From Candidatus Hydrogenedentota bacterium (GTDB lineage: Bacteria > Hydrogenedentota > Hydrogenedentia > Hydrogenedentales > SLHB01): DNA of 6,278 nucleotides. Made by a program: the position numbers and the translations under genes. A model generated the notes under the pieces. The model was not told the origin of the DNA, did no database searches, and saw only the letters and a list, made by a program, of their open reading frames with translations. How positions within the stretch are numbered: the first letter of the stretch is position 1; each line of letters opens with the position of its first letter. The stretch lies in assembly GCA_003552765.1 (NCBI GenBank), contig PUOI01000573.1:1-6278 (forward strand), written 5' to 3'. Positions 1-5,336 of this stretch are shown here, one piece after another.

Positions 1-540
1 GCCAGCGCGCAAGTGCGTATTAAGGGCGGGATCCTTGATATCGCCCCGGATGACCTTGTCCACGTACTCTTCCGCGGTCATGCGCCCGGCGTAGTCCCGA
101 TAGCCCGGAATGCGGCCGCCCGCGACCATGCGGCGCAGGTTGAAGCGGCGCACGATCTCCTTCCGCCCGCCGTAGAGCTTTTGGGCGATGCCCCGGCCGC
201 GGTAGTCGGGGTGGACGGCGATATCGGCCCCGTACAGGGTGTCGCCGCTGGGGTTGTGGTTGCTGAAGGTGCCCATCCCGGTGATCTCATCGTAGGAATG
301 CCACGGGGAATCGTCGTCGAGCTGCACGATGAGGGATGCGGCGTAGCCGACGATTTTACCGTCAACCTCGGCCAGCAATTGTCCCTCGGGGAAGGCTTCG
401 AGCTGCATGCGGAAAAGCCGTTCGTCGCACAGCGCATCGGGCGGGAAATGGGGATAGGCCGCCCGTTCGCAAGCCACGATCCCGGGGATATCCTCGTAGC
501 GCCAGTTGCGAATGGTGACGTCTTCAGCGGTTATGGTCAT
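1..540 (-). CDS. GNAT N-acetyltransferase domain, N-terminal part of a probable GNAT/carbon-nitrogen hydrolase fusion (3' end outside window)
   Basis: Reading leftward from ATG at 540, the frame stays open for 180 codons to the window edge with no stop, so the gene is partial. An AGGA lies six bases before the ATG, which supports this start. The protein begins MTITAEDVTIRNWR. Its acetyl-CoA binding motif A is visible at residues 107-123 (IAVHPDYRGRGIAQKLY, with the R-G-R-G-I-A phosphate loop at 114-119), so it should transfer an acyl group from acyl-CoA to an unknown amine. After the GNAT core, residues 142-180 read GRIPGYRDYAGRMTAEEYV and then a DKV..GDIKDPALNTHLRAG stretch. From memory, this linker is typical of the roughly 500-residue proteins that join a GNAT domain to a C-terminal nitrilase/amidase-like domain (B. 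subtilis YhcX type). The hydrolase half is therefore expected beyond the left edge but is not seen. It could instead be a stand-alone GNAT. The gene is transcribed divergently from the rest of the window. Confidence 0.85.
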   Translation of the reverse strand, partial: MTITAEDVTIRNWRYEDIPGIVACERAAYPHFPPDALCDERLFRMQLEAFPEGQLLAEVDGKIVGYAASLIVQLDDDSPWHSYDEITGMGTFSNHNPSGDTLYGADIAVHPDYRGRGIAQKLYGGRKEIVRRFNLRRMVAGGRIPGYRDYAGRMTAEEYVDKVIRGDIKDPALNTHLRAG

Positions 541-631
541 TGTGGGTCCTTTGCACGTATGGGGTGGCGGGCCGGTTGTCCCTTGGAGCCGGGGGCGCGC
601 TCTCGCCGGATGACCGCCGCAAAAGCGGGCC

Positions 632-654
632 TGCCCATGGCATGCGGGCGCCGG
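632..654 (+). repeat. Imperfect direct repeat, copy 1
   Basis: TGCCCATGGCATGCGGGC followed by GCCGG recurs 370 bp downstream at 1002-1025 with one substitution and one inserted C. Both copies lie in the spacer between the divergent genes. Function is unknown; it may be a regulator site or a remnant of a small duplication. Confidence 0.4.
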
Positions 655-881
655 ACACACTCCTCTCCCGGAACCTCATACAGGCTCACAGCTCAGTAAC
701 CTGGAAGATGTGCATGGCAGGGCGGCCGAGCGCAAGCGCCAAGAGCCGATTGCGAAATAACGCGTAACGCGGAAATGTATACACTCCAGGCCCTATTCTA
801 ACTTGAATGGGGGGTGATGGCAAATTGCCATGGTTTGGCCTCTTCAGTTAAGGTTGTATATCCTGAAGGGGCCACTCTTGC

Positions 882-908
882 TTGAAAGCGCCTGCAAATC
901 TCTATACT
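882..908 (+). promoter_or_regulatory. Weak candidate promoter for the hydrolase-RDD-isomerase genes
   Basis: TTGAAA (882-887) and TATACT (903-908) resemble sigma70 -35 and -10 boxes, with five of six matches in the -10. The spacer is only 15 bp, and the alternative TTGCTT at 878-883 gives 19 bp, so neither is ideal. The site would give a leader of about 155 bases before the start at 1070. It lies in the most AT-rich part of the spacer, but it is a guess. Confidence 0.22.
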
Positions 909-1001
909 TTGTGTGGGCGGCAACACGAGGGAGCAATCGTTTACACTGCGCCGGGCATGGGCTGGCACAGGTTCAACTCGCCATGACGCGTACGCAGGAT
1001 A

Positions 1002-1025
1002 TGCCCATGGGATGCGGGCCGCCGG
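1002..1025 (+). repeat. Imperfect direct repeat, copy 2
   Basis: This is the second copy of the 632-654 element. It reads TGCCCATGGGATGCGGGC then CGCCGG and ends 44 bases before the hydrolase start codon, so it would sit in the leader of that mRNA if transcription starts near 915. Confidence 0.4.
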
Positions 1026-1069
1026 GGACGGTCCCAACTCGAAAAAAGAAGCAAGGAGACGACGCATTT

Positions 1070-2041
1070 ATGGTAGACCTCAGCAAGGTTGGGAAGGCCG
1101 CGGATTGGCCCAAGCAGCGCCAGGAGATCGAAGCGGTGGTGCGCGAATGGCTGGGCCCGCTCCCCGAGACACGGGTCGAGCCGCAGATCAAGGTCATGGA
1201 TGAGCAATCCGGACCCGGCTACACGCGGCGGCGTATCAATTATTTCGTGGACGAGTGGCAGCGCATTTCCGCGTGGCTTTTTGTGCCGGAGGCGCGCGAT
1301 GAGGAGCGTCCGGGCATCCTGTGTTGCCATCGCGCGGTGAATCAGGGAAAGGATGAAGCCGCCGGCATCGATGCGGATCCGCGTCTGGCTTTCGCGCAAC
1401 ACTACGCCGAACAGGGCTATTTCACCATTGCTCCAGATTGCGTCACGGCGGGCGAACGGGTCACGCCCGGCCTGAAGCCGTACGACACCAAGGGGATATA
1501 CCAGGATCAGCCCAACGTCTCGGCGTTGGGAAGGATGCTGTTTGACCACACCCGCGCGTTGGATGTGCTCGCGGACATCAAGCAGGTCGATGGCGCCCGC
1601 CTGGGCGTGATTGGTCATGGCTTGGGAGGCGTGAACGCCTTGCTGGCGGCCGCGTTTGACGATCGGGCTCAGGCCTGCGTGGCGAGTAGCGCGTTCATTC
1701 GATTCGCCGACGACCCCGATCCCGTGGCCCGGTGGGCCAGCGACGACAGTTTTGTGTATCTGCCGAAAGTGCGGGAAGCCGCCGAGACCGGCGAGTATCC
1801 CTTTGACTGGGAACACATCTTGGCCTTGGCCGCGCCGAGCGCGGTGCTGCTGAACACGCCGCTTAACGATCCGGCTTTCCCCAAACCCGCGAGTTGCCGG
1901 AAGGCGGTCACCGAGGCCAAGAAGATCTACAAGCTCCTAGGCGCCCCAGACGCCGTGGAGAACCATACCCATCGCGATGGCCCCGGGTTCTCGCAAGCCG
2001 CCTTGCAAATCGCCGACGAGTGGATGGAGCGCTGGTTGTGA
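1070..2041 (+). CDS. Dienelactone-hydrolase-type alpha/beta hydrolase with Ser-to-Gly at the nucleophile elbow
   Basis: The product is 323 residues. ATG at 1070 is chosen because AAGGAG (1053-1058) lies 11 bases upstream; the frame opens earlier, but that extension does not look like protein. No signal peptide is seen, so it is probably cytoplasmic. The alpha/beta hydrolase core starts near residue 65 (ISAWLFVPEA). The oxyanion-side strand ILCCHRAVNQGKDE is at 83-96, and GYFTIAPD at 116-123 matches the family pattern GYvtlaPD. The elbow at 182-187 reads G-H-G-L-G-G where the family has G-H-S-L-G-G, so the catalytic Ser is Gly184 (codon GGC, 1619-1621). The likely acid is Asp268 in LNDPAFP, and the base is His299 or His301 in NHTHRDG. 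Relatives include carbohydrate acetyl esterases and dienelactone hydrolases. If the base call is right, ordinary serine-hydrolase chemistry should be lost. The stop is 65 bp before the RDD gene, probably in the same operon. Confidence 0.85.
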   Translation: MVDLSKVGKAADWPKQRQEIEAVVREWLGPLPETRVEPQIKVMDEQSGPGYTRRRINYFVDEWQRISAWLFVPEARDEERPGILCCHRAVNQGKDEAAGIDADPRLAFAQHYAEQGYFTIAPDCVTAGERVTPGLKPYDTKGIYQDQPNVSALGRMLFDHTRALDVLADIKQVDGARLGVIGHGLGGVNALLAAAFDDRAQACVASSAFIRFADDPDPVARWASDDSFVYLPKVREAAETGEYPFDWEHILALAAPSAVLLNTPLNDPAFPKPASCRKAVTEAKKIYKLLGAPDAVENHTHRDGPGFSQAALQIADEWMERWL

Positions 2042-2106
2042 TCGGAGCTGGGACATCGGGGAAAGGTTCTTTTGACGCCGCCAACAGGGGGTGAGGGGAG
2101 AGAGGG

Positions 2107-2886
2107 ATGGAGAAAGTGGTCCAGTTTGAAACGCCCGAAAACATTACCGTAACATACCGGCTCGCGGGTCCGGGCCGGCGGTTCGTGGCGGTGTTGTTCG
2201 ACTATTTCGTCGTGTCGGCGGCGGTTATCCTGTTATTCGCCGCGGGGTTGGTCGCTGTCACCGTGTTCGCCCCCCAAATGGGGGACGTTGCCGTCTTTTG
2301 GGCGCTCGTGCTCGCCGTGATGATCCTGGTCCCCGCCTTCTTTTCCTTGGCGTATTTTGTGTACTACGAGTGGCGGCGGAACGGCCAACCCCCTGGCGCG
2401 TCCCTGATGAACATCCGGGTGGTCATGGACCGTGGGTTTTCGTTGACCCTTTCGGCGATTATTGTCCGCACCCTGTTCCGGATCATTGACCAAACTCCTT
2501 TTCTCTGGATCGTTCCCGTGCTGAGCGAGAAATGGCAGCGAGTGGGGGACATGGTGGCGGGGACGCTCGTGGTGCGGGAGGAGGAAACAGCCCAGGACGC
2601 CTTGCGGACGCGTCTCATGGCCCGGGACCCCGAAGAAGCGTTCTTCCGCTTCAATCCGGCCCAAGTCAACGCCCTGGATGAATTGGATGCGCAGGCCATC
2701 GAGACCTTTCTCGCCCGGCGGCAAGGCATTCATCCCGAACACCGCGCCCTACTGGCCGAGCGTCTCACCAACGCCATCATCGAGCGAGCCGGCTTCGTGG
2801 AGCCCGTTGAAACAGGTCAGCGCGAGCAATTCCTCGAAGACCTGTTGGCGGCCTTGGCCCGCCGCGACGCGCGGGAGCTGGGGTGA
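2107..2886 (+). CDS. RDD-family integral membrane protein with a long C-terminal soluble tail
   Basis: The product is 259 residues; its ATG follows a purine run containing GAGGGGAG (2093-2100). The N-terminus (FETPENITVTYRLAGPGRRF) matches RDD proteins that begin with a TPE.v...y.lAG lead-in. The namesake residues are visible: Arg24/Arg25 and Asp32 in RRFVAVLFDYF, and Asp148 in QRVGDMVAGTLVV. GQPPGASLMNIRVV at 93-106 is the usual post-helix-2 loop. Hydrophobic spans are at about 28-55, 60-87 and 112-140, consistent with three to four membrane segments in the inner membrane. Residues 160-259 form a charged, helix-prone tail of about 100 residues that most RDD proteins lack. The molecular role of RDD proteins is mostly unknown; some have been proposed as ion or solute transporters. 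It lies 65 bp after the hydrolase and 97 bp before the isomerase-like gene, all in the same direction. Confidence 0.88.
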   Translation: MEKVVQFETPENITVTYRLAGPGRRFVAVLFDYFVVSAAVILLFAAGLVAVTVFAPQMGDVAVFWALVLAVMILVPAFFSLAYFVYYEWRRNGQPPGASLMNIRVVMDRGFSLTLSAIIVRTLFRIIDQTPFLWIVPVLSEKWQRVGDMVAGTLVVREEETAQDALRTRLMARDPEEAFFRFNPAQVNALDELDAQAIETFLARRQGIHPEHRALLAERLTNAIIERAGFVEPVETGQREQFLEDLLAALARRDARELG

Positions 2887-2887
2887 T

Positions 2888-2960
2888 GCGGCCTTTCGCC
2901 GCCTAACACCCAAGCGCTGGCCCCCGGCTCTATCGCCGCACGATACCCAAATTCCAAATT
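2888..2960 (+). repeat. Short hairpin and tandem 7-mer in the RDD-isomerase gap
   Basis: Directly after the RDD stop, GCGGC (2888-2892) and GCCGC (2898-2902) can pair around a CTTTC loop. There is no T-tract, so it is more likely an mRNA-stability or processing hairpin than a terminator. At 2947-2960 the 7-mer CCAAATT occurs twice in perfect tandem, in an AT-rich patch that contrasts with the GC-rich surroundings. The patch ends just before the AGGAGA ribosome site (2969-2974) of the next gene. Confidence 0.4.
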
Positions 2961-2983
2961 ACGACATCAGGAGACCATTTGTC

Positions 2984-4249
2984 ATGACTCAAACCAATGA
3001 ACGCGTCTACACCGCCGCCAACGCGGGTGAACTGCGCGAGGCCGTCACGCGCATTGTGAATGAACAGTCGGTCACGGATATGCACACCCATCTCTATGCG
3101 CCGGCCTTTGGCGAGCTTCTATTGTGGGGAATCGACGAAGTCCTCACGTATCACTATCTCATCGCCGAGGCCGTTCGGGCGTCGCGCATTCCCTACGAGA
3201 CCTACTGGGGGATGAGCAAGCCCGAGCAGGCCGCCTTCATCTGGCAGACGCTCTTCGTGGATCGCACGCCCTACAGCGAGGCCTGCCGGGGAGTCGTCAC
3301 CGTGCTCAACCGGCTTGGTCTGAATCCGGGCGATGGCCGGCTGGAGGACTTCCGTGCGTATTTCGCCAGTCAATCCGTCGAGGATCAGGTGGACCAGGTG
3401 TTTAAGGCGGCGAATCTCGAGTCGGTGGTGATGACCAACGATCCTTTCGACGACCTGGAACGGCCCGTCTGGGAGGCAGGCGCCGCCGTTGATCCGCGTT
3501 TTCACGCGGCCCTGCGCATTGATCCCTTGCTGAACGACTGGGCGAACGCGGCTTCGATTCTGAGCGCGCGCGGCTACAACGTGGACGCCGGTTTCGGCGG
3601 CCAGACCGTGGCCGAGGTGCGCCGGTTCCTCTCGGAATGGATCCAACGCATGAAGGCGCGCTACATGGCGGTCTCTCTTCCGCCGGACTTTAACTATCCC
3701 GACGACACGCCCCGCTCCCGGGTGATCCGGGACTGCATCCTGCCCACAGCCGAGGAGCACGGCATTCCCTTTGCCCTCATGATTGGCGTGAAGCGCGGGG
3801 TGAATCCCGCCCTGAAACTCGCGGGCGATGGCGTGGGGATCGCGTCCGTTGATGCCGTCGAACGGCTCTGCGCCAAGAATCCCTCCAACAAGTTCATGGT
3901 CACCATGTTGGCGCGGGAGAACCAGCACGCCTTGTGTGTGACCGCGCGTAAGTTCCCGAACCTCATGATATTCGGCTGCTGGTGGTTCCTCAACAACCCC
4001 GTGTTGATCGAAGAGATGACCCGCATGCGCTTTGAGCTGCTTGGCAGCAGCGTCGTACCCCAACACAGCGACGCCCGCGTGCTTGAGCAAGTGCTGTACA
4101 AGTGGGACCACAGCCGGCGGATCATCGCGAAGGTGCTGGCGGACAAATACGAGGATCTCGTGGCGAGCGGCTGGAAATTGAGCGAGACCGCCATCCGGGA
4201 GGACGCGGAACGTTTGCTGGGCGGCGCCTTCTGGGAGTTCCTGTCGTAA
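2984..4249 (+). CDS. Uronate (glucuronate) isomerase-like protein, amidohydrolase superfamily
   Basis: The product is 421 residues. ATG at 2984 is chosen because AGGAGA (2969-2974) sits nine bases upstream; the frame opens further up inside the RDD gene, but that part reads as shadow sequence. The metal-binding H-x-H of the amidohydrolase barrel is in TDMHTHLYAP (His34, His36), followed by LTYHYLIAE at 54-62, which recalls the substrate-contact region of uronate isomerases. RIDP at 178-181, GVKRGVNP at 268-275, GCWWFLNN at 331-338 and HSDAR at 361-365 follow, the last matching the T-D-S-R motif of UxaC near its C-terminus. UxaC converts glucuronate to fructuronate and galacturonate to tagaturonate. 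This protein is about 50 residues shorter than E. coli UxaC and diverged from it, so the exact substrate is uncertain. There is no signal peptide, so it is cytoplasmic. It is the last gene before a terminator. Confidence 0.82.
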   Translation: MTQTNERVYTAANAGELREAVTRIVNEQSVTDMHTHLYAPAFGELLLWGIDEVLTYHYLIAEAVRASRIPYETYWGMSKPEQAAFIWQTLFVDRTPYSEACRGVVTVLNRLGLNPGDGRLEDFRAYFASQSVEDQVDQVFKAANLESVVMTNDPFDDLERPVWEAGAAVDPRFHAALRIDPLLNDWANAASILSARGYNVDAGFGGQTVAEVRRFLSEWIQRMKARYMAVSLPPDFNYPDDTPRSRVIRDCILPTAEEHGIPFALMIGVKRGVNPALKLAGDGVGIASVDAVERLCAKNPSNKFMVTMLARENQHALCVTARKFPNLMIFGCWWFLNNPVLIEEMTRMRFELLGSSVVPQHSDARVLEQVLYKWDHSRRIIAKVLADKYEDLVASGWKLSETAIREDAERLLGGAFWEFLS

Positions 4250-4257
4250 CCGAATCC

Positions 4258-4272
4258 CCGGCGTTGCGCCGG
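4258..4272 (+). repeat. Perfect 6-bp hairpin just after the isomerase stop
   Basis: CCGGCG, loop TTG, CGCCGG starts nine bases after the stop codon. It lacks a T-run, so it probably assists the stronger terminator 14 bases further on or protects the transcript's 3' end. Confidence 0.45.
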
Positions 4273-4285
4273 AATGCGCGAAAAC

Positions 4286-4334
4286 GGCCGTCTTGAAGCG
4301 TTCAAAAACGCTTTTTGACGGCCCTATTTTGTCT
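4286..4334 (+). terminator. Intrinsic terminator of the isomerase transcript
   Basis: GGCCGTC (4286-4292) pairs with GACGGCC (4317-4323), and inside it AAGCGTT pairs with AACGCTT around a CAAA loop. Two small T-T mismatches and one G-T pair lie between the two stems. The stem is followed by CTATTTTGTCT, a T-rich tract. Position and form fit a Rho-independent terminator closing the hydrolase-RDD-isomerase transcript. The right arm overlaps the -35 box of the following promoter. Confidence 0.7.
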
Positions 4335-4344
4335 GTGTTATAAG
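4315..4344 (+). promoter_or_regulatory. Sigma70-like promoter of the PASTA lipoprotein gene
   Basis: TTGACG (4315-4320) and TATAAG (4339-4344) each match five of six consensus bases and are 18 bp apart. The predicted start near 4351 gives a leader of about 90 bases. The -35 box lies in the right arm of the upstream terminator hairpin, so the end of one unit and the start of the next are packed into the same 50 bases. Confidence 0.6.
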
Positions 4345-4357
4345 AATTTGTGGGTAG

Positions 4358-4380
4358 ATGCCGTCCCGGACTGGCGGCAT
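4358..4380 (+). promoter_or_regulatory. Leader hairpin 1 of the PASTA mRNA
   Basis: ATGCCGTC (4358-4365) pairs with GGCGGCAT (4373-4380), with one T-G wobble, around a seven-base loop. It lies close to the predicted transcript 5' end and may protect it or act in regulation. No known riboswitch class is recognised. Confidence 0.4.
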
Positions 4381-4408
4381 GATAGTCTGTGGGATTCGGT
4401 ACGCAAAC

Positions 4409-4427
4409 GTGCGAGCACGGCTCGCGC
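4409..4427 (+). promoter_or_regulatory. Leader hairpin 2, immediately before the PASTA ribosome site
   Basis: GTGCGAGC (4409-4416) pairs with GCTCGCGC (4420-4427), with one wobble, around an ACG loop. The stem ends three bases before the AGGAGG at 4431-4436. It leaves the ribosome site free but adjacent, so it could influence translation initiation or mRNA stability. Confidence 0.45.
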
Positions 4428-4442
4428 AACAGGAGGTACGTT

Positions 4443-5204
4443 ATGTGCAAGGATATGCTGAAGCGAAATGCGCCATTGCTCGTAGCCGCCTTGGCGCTCA
4501 CTCTTGCTGGCGTTGGATGTGAGCCACTGATGCCGCAGGTGACGGTCCCCGGCGTCACTGCCATGGAGCTGAGCGAGGCCGAGGAGTCCCTGGAAAACGC
4601 CGGGCTCACCGTGGGTGATGTAAGCGAGGAGTACGACGCCGAGGTCGCCGAGGGCATGGTAATCAGCCAGGATCCCGAAGCGGAGGCGAGCGTGGAAGAA
4701 GGCTCGAGCGTGGACTTGGTTGTGTCGCTTGGCCCTGAAGTAGAGGAAGTAACCGTTCCCGATGTGACGGGCATGGAGCAAGCCGAAGCCGGGGAGGCCT
4801 TGGAGGAAGCGGGCCTGACCTTGGGTGACGTCAGCGAGGAATACAGCGAGGATGTAGCCGAGGGCGAAGTGATCAGTCAGGATCCTGCCGCCGATGAAAC
4901 GGTCGAGGAAGGCTCGAGCGTGGACTTGGTTGTGTCGCTTGGCCCTGAAGTAGAGGAAGTAACCGTTCCCGACGTGACGGGCATGGAGCAAGCCGAAGCC
5001 GAGGAGGCCTTGGAAGAAGCGGGCCTGAGCGTGGGTGACGTGGATGAGGAATACAGCGACGAGGTCGATGAAGGGGTTGTGATTAGCCAAGATCCCGCCG
5101 CGGATGAAACGGCCGAGGAAGGCGCCAGCGTTGATCTCGTGGTGTCCGCGGGCCCTGAAGACGACGAGGAAGAAGACGAGGAAGAAGACGACGAAGAGGA
5201 GTAA
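4443..5204 (+). CDS. Lipoprotein with three PASTA domains and a poly-acidic C-terminal tail
   Basis: The product is 253 residues. A consensus AGGAGG (4431-4436) six bases before ATG fixes the start. Residues 1-26 (MCKDMLKRN, then a hydrophobic stretch ending LAGVGC) form a probable lipoprotein signal with Cys26 as the lipidated residue; Gly at -3 is atypical. Three PASTA domains follow at about 33-97, 103-167 and 173-237, each starting VTVP(D/G)VT and ending SVDLVVS.GP, in a strict 70-residue period. PASTA domains in PknB-type kinases and penicillin-binding proteins bind peptidoglycan fragments or act as spacers, but here there is no kinase, transpeptidase or transmembrane partner. The chain ends DEEEDEEEDDEEE. 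After Arg8 there is no Lys, Arg or His, nor any Phe or Trp, while about 79 of 227 mature residues are Asp or Glu. Likely an envelope-anchored, periplasm- or surface-facing protein that binds cell wall or cations; the function is inferred. Confidence 0.88.
   Translation: MCKDMLKRNAPLLVAALALTLAGVGCEPLMPQVTVPGVTAMELSEAEESLENAGLTVGDVSEEYDAEVAEGMVISQDPEAEASVEEGSSVDLVVSLGPEVEEVTVPDVTGMEQAEAGEALEEAGLTLGDVSEEYSEDVAEGEVISQDPAADETVEEGSSVDLVVSLGPEVEEVTVPDVTGMEQAEAEEALEEAGLSVGDVDEEYSDEVDEGVVISQDPAADETAEEGASVDLVVSAGPEDDEEEDEEEDDEEE
4698..5001 (+). repeat. Near-identical 94-bp direct repeats inside the PASTA gene (4698-4791 and 4908-5001)
   Basis: The segment spanning the end of one PASTA domain and the start of the next recurs exactly 210 bp downstream. 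There is a single mismatch in 94 bases (T at 4763, C at 4973, silent). The flanking parts of the 210-bp units and the first domain are far more diverged at the DNA level. This indicates recent duplication or gene conversion between domains. Confidence 0.85.
5163..5186 (+). repeat. Tandem 12-bp repeat in the acidic-tail coding tract
   Basis: GACGAGGAAGAA occurs twice in perfect tandem inside a purine-rich GAA/GAC/GAG run (about 5156-5202) coding the Asp/Glu tail. Such a tract can change length by slippage in steps of whole codons. Confidence 0.75.
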
Positions 5205-5243
5205 TGCCTCCAGCTCCCCTCGTCGAATTAACCCCAGTTTATT

Positions 5244-5285
5244 GGGCGCGCACACCGGCTTCAGGAAAGCGCGATGTGCGCGCCC
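5244..5285 (+). terminator. Long hairpin after the PASTA gene, possible terminator
   Basis: GGGCGCGCACA (5244-5254) pairs perfectly with TGTGCGCGCCC (5275-5285), and the 20-base loop can itself pair GCTT with AAGC. It starts 40 bases after the PASTA stop codon. The following GTTGTTGTGG is only moderately T-rich, so it may be a weak intrinsic or Rho-assisted terminator, or a 3'-end stabiliser. A downstream promoter supports a transcript boundary here. Confidence 0.5.
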
Positions 5286-5336
5286 GTTGTTGTGGAATGT
5301 CTCCTCGCGCTTACACCCTTCACGCGGTGCGGCGCG

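Larger units (their letters stand above)
541..1069. other. Divergent intergenic spacer, no convincing gene
   Basis: These 529 bases separate the minus-strand acetyltransferase gene from the plus-strand hydrolase gene and should hold both promoters. Short open frames cross it on both strands, but none has a recognisable product or fits a ribosome site. The plus-strand frame that extends the hydrolase upstream to 830 encodes low-plausibility sequence and is not used. Visible content is an imperfect 23/24-bp direct repeat (632-654 and 1002-1025), an 8-bp palindrome TGTATACA at 776-783, a more AT-rich patch around 755-910, and a weak promoter-like pair at 882-908. I found no clear promoter for the minus-strand gene and no tRNA-like or structured RNA element. 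Confidence 0.6.

Noticed and set aside
13..699. 228-codon plus-strand frame at the left edge
   Set aside because: It is the complement of the acetyltransferase frame, which shows a clear GNAT motif on the minus strand.
776..783. TGTATACA palindrome as an operator
   Set aside because: An 8-bp palindrome of this kind is expected by chance, and no second copy or link to a promoter was found.
830..1069. Upstream 80-codon extension of the alpha/beta hydrolase
   Set aside because: The frame is open, but the residues do not resemble the family, no ribosome site precedes 830, and AAGGAG at 1053-1058 fits the ATG at 1070.
2678..2983. Upstream extension of the isomerase-like gene into the RDD gene
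   Set aside because: It is an out-of-frame shadow of the RDD coding sequence with Ser/Pro/Arg-rich content; AGGAGA at 2969-2974 fits the ATG at 2984.
3119..4774. 551-codon open frame on the minus strand
   Set aside because: It lies opposite the isomerase-like and PASTA genes, crosses a terminator and a promoter, and its residue pattern is that expected from the complement of GC-rich codons.
4698..5001. Repeats as a CRISPR or mobile-element signal
   Set aside because: The copies are in-frame parts of PASTA domains with a 210-bp period. There are no short regular repeats with unique spacers, no transposase, and no terminal inverted repeats.
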